This document shows positions 7,256 through 8,903 of a stretch of DNA of 8,903 bases, one piece after another. The position numbers and the translations under genes were made by a program. Every line of letters begins with the position of its first letter. The first letter of the stretch is position 1. This DNA comes from an uncultured Muribaculaceae bacterium (GTDB lineage Bacteria > Bacteroidota > Bacteroidia > Bacteroidales > Muribaculaceae): contig CAJTUG010000019.1 of NCBI GenBank assembly GCA_910579605.1, positions 29,123 to 38,025 on the forward strand, read 5' to 3'. The notes under the pieces are model-generated. The model saw nothing but the letters and a program-made list of their open reading frames with translations, made no database searches and was not told where the DNA came from.

Positions 7256-7260
7256 TAGCA

Positions 7261-7291
7261 CAAATATAGGGCTTTATATCCATAGTACAAA
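7261..7291 (-). promoter_or_regulatory. Strong Bacteroidetes-type promoter, leftward
   Basis: On the minus strand, TTTG (7288-7291) and TATATTTG (7261-7268) match TTTG/TAnnTTTG exactly with a 19-base spacer, among the best promoter matches in the window. It points away from the AraC gene and toward the candidate RNA and 6650-7090. Confidence 0.8.
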
Positions 7292-7323
7292 ACATATACG
7301 GCAAAAAATATTTTTTTCTCAGT

Positions 7324-7349
7324 TTTTGAGATTATATAGATTCTCAAAA
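7324..7349. promoter_or_regulatory. 8-bp palindromic site in the divergent region
   Basis: TTTTGAGA (7324-7331) and TCTCAAAA (7342-7349) are perfect inverted arms separated by 10 bases, an 18-bp centre-to-centre arrangement on A/T-rich DNA. It lies just upstream of the leftward promoter and about 85 bases before the AraC start codon, a suitable place for an operator serving both. The binding protein is unknown. Confidence 0.45.
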
Positions 7350-7376
7350 TAAGGTTTTTGATAAAAAGAGGAAAAT

Positions 7377-7410
7377 ATTGGCCTAAAAGACCAAGGCAGA
7401 CCGATATTTG
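7377..7410 (+). promoter_or_regulatory. Probable AraC-gene promoter with overlapping dyad
   Basis: GATATTTG (7403-7410) is one base from TAnnTTTG, and ATTG (7377-7380) is a weak upstream element 22 bases away. The start codon follows 24 bases after the -7 element. The dyad TTGGCCTAAAAGACCAA (7378-7394, one mismatch between 6-base arms) lies between the two elements, where a bound repressor would block polymerase. Autoregulation by the AraC protein is possible but unproven. Confidence 0.4.
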
Positions 7411-7434
7411 CGAAAAAAATAGTAATTTTAACGC

Positions 7435-8358
7435 ATGAAACGAAACAACAACGACGATATAAGCCATTCGGCACTCGGTAGCCGACTTGAAAAAATCGCT
7501 TCGGAATTCAGCCATCTCGAAGACCTTTGCTTTTATGCACATTTAAATTCTGAAAACGGCCAAAGAAATACTAATCCATCACACACTCCCGTCAAAGTAG
7601 AAGGGATAGTCCTTGTGGGTTTAGTGCGTGGAACCGTCAATATTGTCTACAACATAGAGGAATATCAAGTAGAAGGCCCGGCTATAATGACATTCTCGCC
7701 TGGAACCCTCGCCTCCATTACATCCGACAATTGGGACGATATTGATGCTTATATACTATACTACAGCCCCGAATTCCTTCAAGAAATTAATATTTCTTAC
7801 TCCACCATTTCAGGACAGGCGCTATTAGACAGGAAAGAGCCATATCTCAAAATTTCCGACAAAGAAACTTCTTTGATGACAAGATATGTAAAACTGCTAC
7901 ACGAAGCCATGAAAGATTCATTCAATCTGGCAATGACAAAGCATATAGTATCAAGCCTGTCCTCTGCAATGTTCTACCAAGTAATGAGTTTCTTCTACCG
8001 CAGCATACAGACATTCCCTTCAGATTCCGTGCCCGGACAAAGGAGAAACACTTATGTACACGAATTCCTAAAACTCGTACACGTCTATTACACAAAAGAA
8101 CGATCCATAAGCTTCTACGCTTCAAAACTTTTCATTTCACCAAAATATCTGTCTGTGCTCGTAAAAGAAGCAACCGGTATTTCAGCAGCAAGATGGATAG
8201 ACAGATTCGTTATCACAGAAGCAAAAAATCTCCTCAGATACTCCGGTAAAAATATACAACAAGTGGCATACGCACTCAATTTTTCAAATCAGTCTTCTTT
8301 CGGGAAATATTTCAAACACCTTACAGGAATGTCGCCTACAGAATATCAAAAAAGCTGA
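7435..8358 (+). CDS. AraC/XylS-family transcriptional regulator
   Basis: A 307-residue DNA-binding protein. Residues about 25-165 form a beta-rich, cupin-like sensing domain (VEGIVLVGLVRGTVNIVYN begins at 55; GPAIMTFSPGTLASI at 81-95), which in this family usually binds a small ligand or mediates dimerisation. A helical linker (about 140-195) follows. Residues about 206-305 are the HTH_18 domain with two helix-turn-helix units: SISFYASKLFISPKYLSVLV (224-243) and NIQQVAYALNFSNQSSFGKY (273-292), closed by FKHLTGMSPTEYQ (293-305), the family's C-terminal signature. Length is normal and the frame intact. The start ATG at 7435 lies shortly after a -7-like element. The regulator is divergent from the candidate RNA and 6650-7090, so those are natural candidate targets along with its own gene. 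No neighbouring catabolic or transport operon reveals the ligand. Confidence 0.93.
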   Translation: MKRNNNDDISHSALGSRLEKIASEFSHLEDLCFYAHLNSENGQRNTNPSHTPVKVEGIVLVGLVRGTVNIVYNIEEYQVEGPAIMTFSPGTLASITSDNWDDIDAYILYYSPEFLQEINISYSTISGQALLDRKEPYLKISDKETSLMTRYVKLLHEAMKDSFNLAMTKHIVSSLSSAMFYQVMSFFYRSIQTFPSDSVPGQRRNTYVHEFLKLVHVYYTKERSISFYASKLFISPKYLSVLVKEATGISAARWIDRFVITEAKNLLRYSGKNIQQVAYALNFSNQSSFGKYFKHLTGMSPTEYQKS

Positions 8359-8452
8359 TAATATAATATAAGAGTCAATTCAACAATTCTCCTCAAATTT
8401 TCACAACTTTGCAACCAAATACAGATAATCATAGATTAAAAGTTTTGTAATC

Positions 8453-8524
8453 CTTATCGGAGAGCCCCATACATGTGCCGGATAAGAAGACTGGGTAAAA
8501 CCATTCATTCTATCCGGCTTTATT
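8453..8524 (+). terminator. Terminator-like hairpin with an overlapping alternative stem
   Basis: GCCGGATA (8477-8484) pairs perfectly with TATCCGGC (8511-8518). Weaker pairing, including TGG/CCA around a GTAAAA loop, extends inward, and TTTATTTAT follows. It lies about 120 bases after the AraC stop and probably ends that transcript. Upstream, CTTATCGG (8453-8460) can pair with CCGGATAAG (8478-8486) with one bulged base. The middle segment thus belongs to two mutually exclusive hairpins. Confidence 0.55.
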
Positions 8525-8538
8525 TATAGTGTCATTAT

Positions 8539-8566
8539 GAATAATATCCACTGAATAATATCCACT
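8539..8566. repeat. Tandem 14-bp direct repeat (two copies)
   Basis: GAATAATATCCACT occurs twice with no gap (8539-8552 and 8553-8566), both copies identical. It may be a paired binding site or a simple slippage duplication. It lies in gene-free sequence. Confidence 0.8.
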
Positions 8567-8678
8567 TTGCAAAGAGCAATATTTAATGTCCTGTATCACG
8601 GAAAGAAGCAGCAATGCATAATACCATTATTTATACCCACATTATACCTTCAACTGTCCTGGAACCTATTACCGGATG

Positions 8679-8816
8679 TCATCGAAAATTGGTGATAATG
8701 TATCCCATAATCCCAAATATCTCCATGACATCACCATCAGTATCAAGTCCTCGCACTATAAAGTCGCAGAAAGCAATATTAGCCACGCATATGAGACATA
8801 ATAATAACATATTCAT
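8679..8816 (-). pseudogene. Possible small or decayed hydrophobic reading frame
   Basis: The minus strand has a 45-codon frame from the ATG at 8816 to a TGA at 8679. It encodes a hydrophobic start (MNMLLLCLICVANIAF) followed by a soluble-looking segment (DFIVRGLDTDGDVMEIFG). The same frame stays open upstream through the G+C-rich tail to the window edge. After the stop the frame continues with protein-like residues (HPVIGSRTVEGIMWV) to a second stop. This may be a tiny membrane protein, the decayed end of a gene that starts beyond the window, or chance. I see no promoter or family match. Coding status is very uncertain. Confidence 0.2.
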
Positions 8817-8820
8817 ATTA

Positions 8821-8903
8821 CGGCCCACAAGCACAGAGTAGATGCATAGGGCGGCAGGCCGGCTGCCTATGTCCGTACCGCGGCCGTTTGCCCACGTCCG
8901 GCA
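8821..8903. repeat. G+C-rich palindromic tail, likely edge of a dispersed repeat
   Basis: 56 of these 83 bases are G or C, an abrupt change from the A/T-rich sequence before it. It contains a GGCAG/CTGCC hairpin (8853-8857 and 8863-8867, loop GCCGG), an outer CATA/TATG pair (8845-8848 and 8868-8871, four bases bulged) and a CCGCGG palindrome (8878-8883). No gene or tRNA fold is evident. The window ends inside it, as expected if an assembly broke at a repeat. Confidence 0.45.

Larger units (their letters stand above)
8359..8820. other. Gene-poor A/T-rich intergenic region
   Basis: No convincing intact gene lies between the AraC stop and the G+C-rich tail. A weak -7-like CAACTTTG (8404-8411) has no upstream TTTG. 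The stretch contains the terminator-like hairpins, the tandem 14-mer and the possible minus-strand remnant listed separately. A 75-codon plus frame (8614-8841) is judged non-coding. Confidence 0.6.

Noticed and set aside
7143..7260. TPP, cobalamin or signal-recognition-particle RNA identity for the structured leader
   Set aside because: The diagnostic conserved boxes, such as CUGAGA of the TPP riboswitch or the GGAAG region of 4.5S RNA, are absent.
7219..7542. 107-codon minus-strand frame covering the divergent region and AraC start
   Set aside because: It overlaps the strong minus promoter, the palindromes and the start of the regulator gene, and the A/T-rich source explains its hydrophobic translation. 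No family features are visible.
8614..8841. 75-codon plus-strand frame
   Set aside because: Its composition is odd (rich in Ile, Thr, Pro, Ser and almost without acidic residues), it has no promoter, and the opposite strand gives the more protein-like translation.

Overview
The window looks like chromosome from a member of the Bacteroidales, possibly Muribaculaceae-like, though the family assignment is only a guess. Three things point this way. Several intergenic regions carry the Bacteroidetes promoter form (TTTG, about 20 bases, TAnnTTTG). Start codons lack Shine-Dalgarno sequences. The protein set (YidE/AspT-type carrier, POT peptide carrier, TGS-containing nucleoside kinase, cupin/AraC regulator) has close relatives in that order as I know it. 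No mobile-element gene, CRISPR array, rRNA or tRNA was seen.

Layout, left to right. (1) 38-1699 (-) encodes a duplicated AspT/YidE-type membrane carrier with two central RCK_C domains. It diverges from 1928-2455 (+), a small protein that looks like a degenerate Rossmann (short-chain dehydrogenase-like) fold. Two facing promoters can be read between them. (2) A perfect 14-bp hairpin with U-runs on both strands (2475-2506) separates that gene from the convergent POT-family peptide transporter at 2524-4098 (-). (3) Divergent from the transporter is a two-gene operon, 4257-5924 (nucleoside kinase with N-terminal ThrRS-like domains) and 5930-6643 (exported TPR protein), 5 bases apart. (4) A short unrecognised protein at 6650-7090 (-) converges on this operon with only 6 bases between stop codons. 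(5) 7091-7434 has no protein gene but is rich in signals: a strong leftward promoter, a string of hairpins ending in a U-run (a candidate ~110-nt small RNA or attenuated leader), and two palindromes before the AraC-type regulator at 7435-8358 (+). (6) 8359-8903 has no convincing intact gene. It holds two overlapping, mutually exclusive hairpins, a tandem 14-mer, a possible decayed minus-strand reading frame, and an abrupt G+C-rich palindromic tail at the window edge that resembles a dispersed repeat.

Most of the window is ordinary housekeeping and transport content. The parts most worth a second look are the candidate RNA locus facing the AraC regulator, the alternative-hairpin region behind that regulator, the proton-coupling residue substitutions in the peptide transporter, and the degenerate dehydrogenase-like protein. 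I did not see evidence for a complete new multi-gene system.
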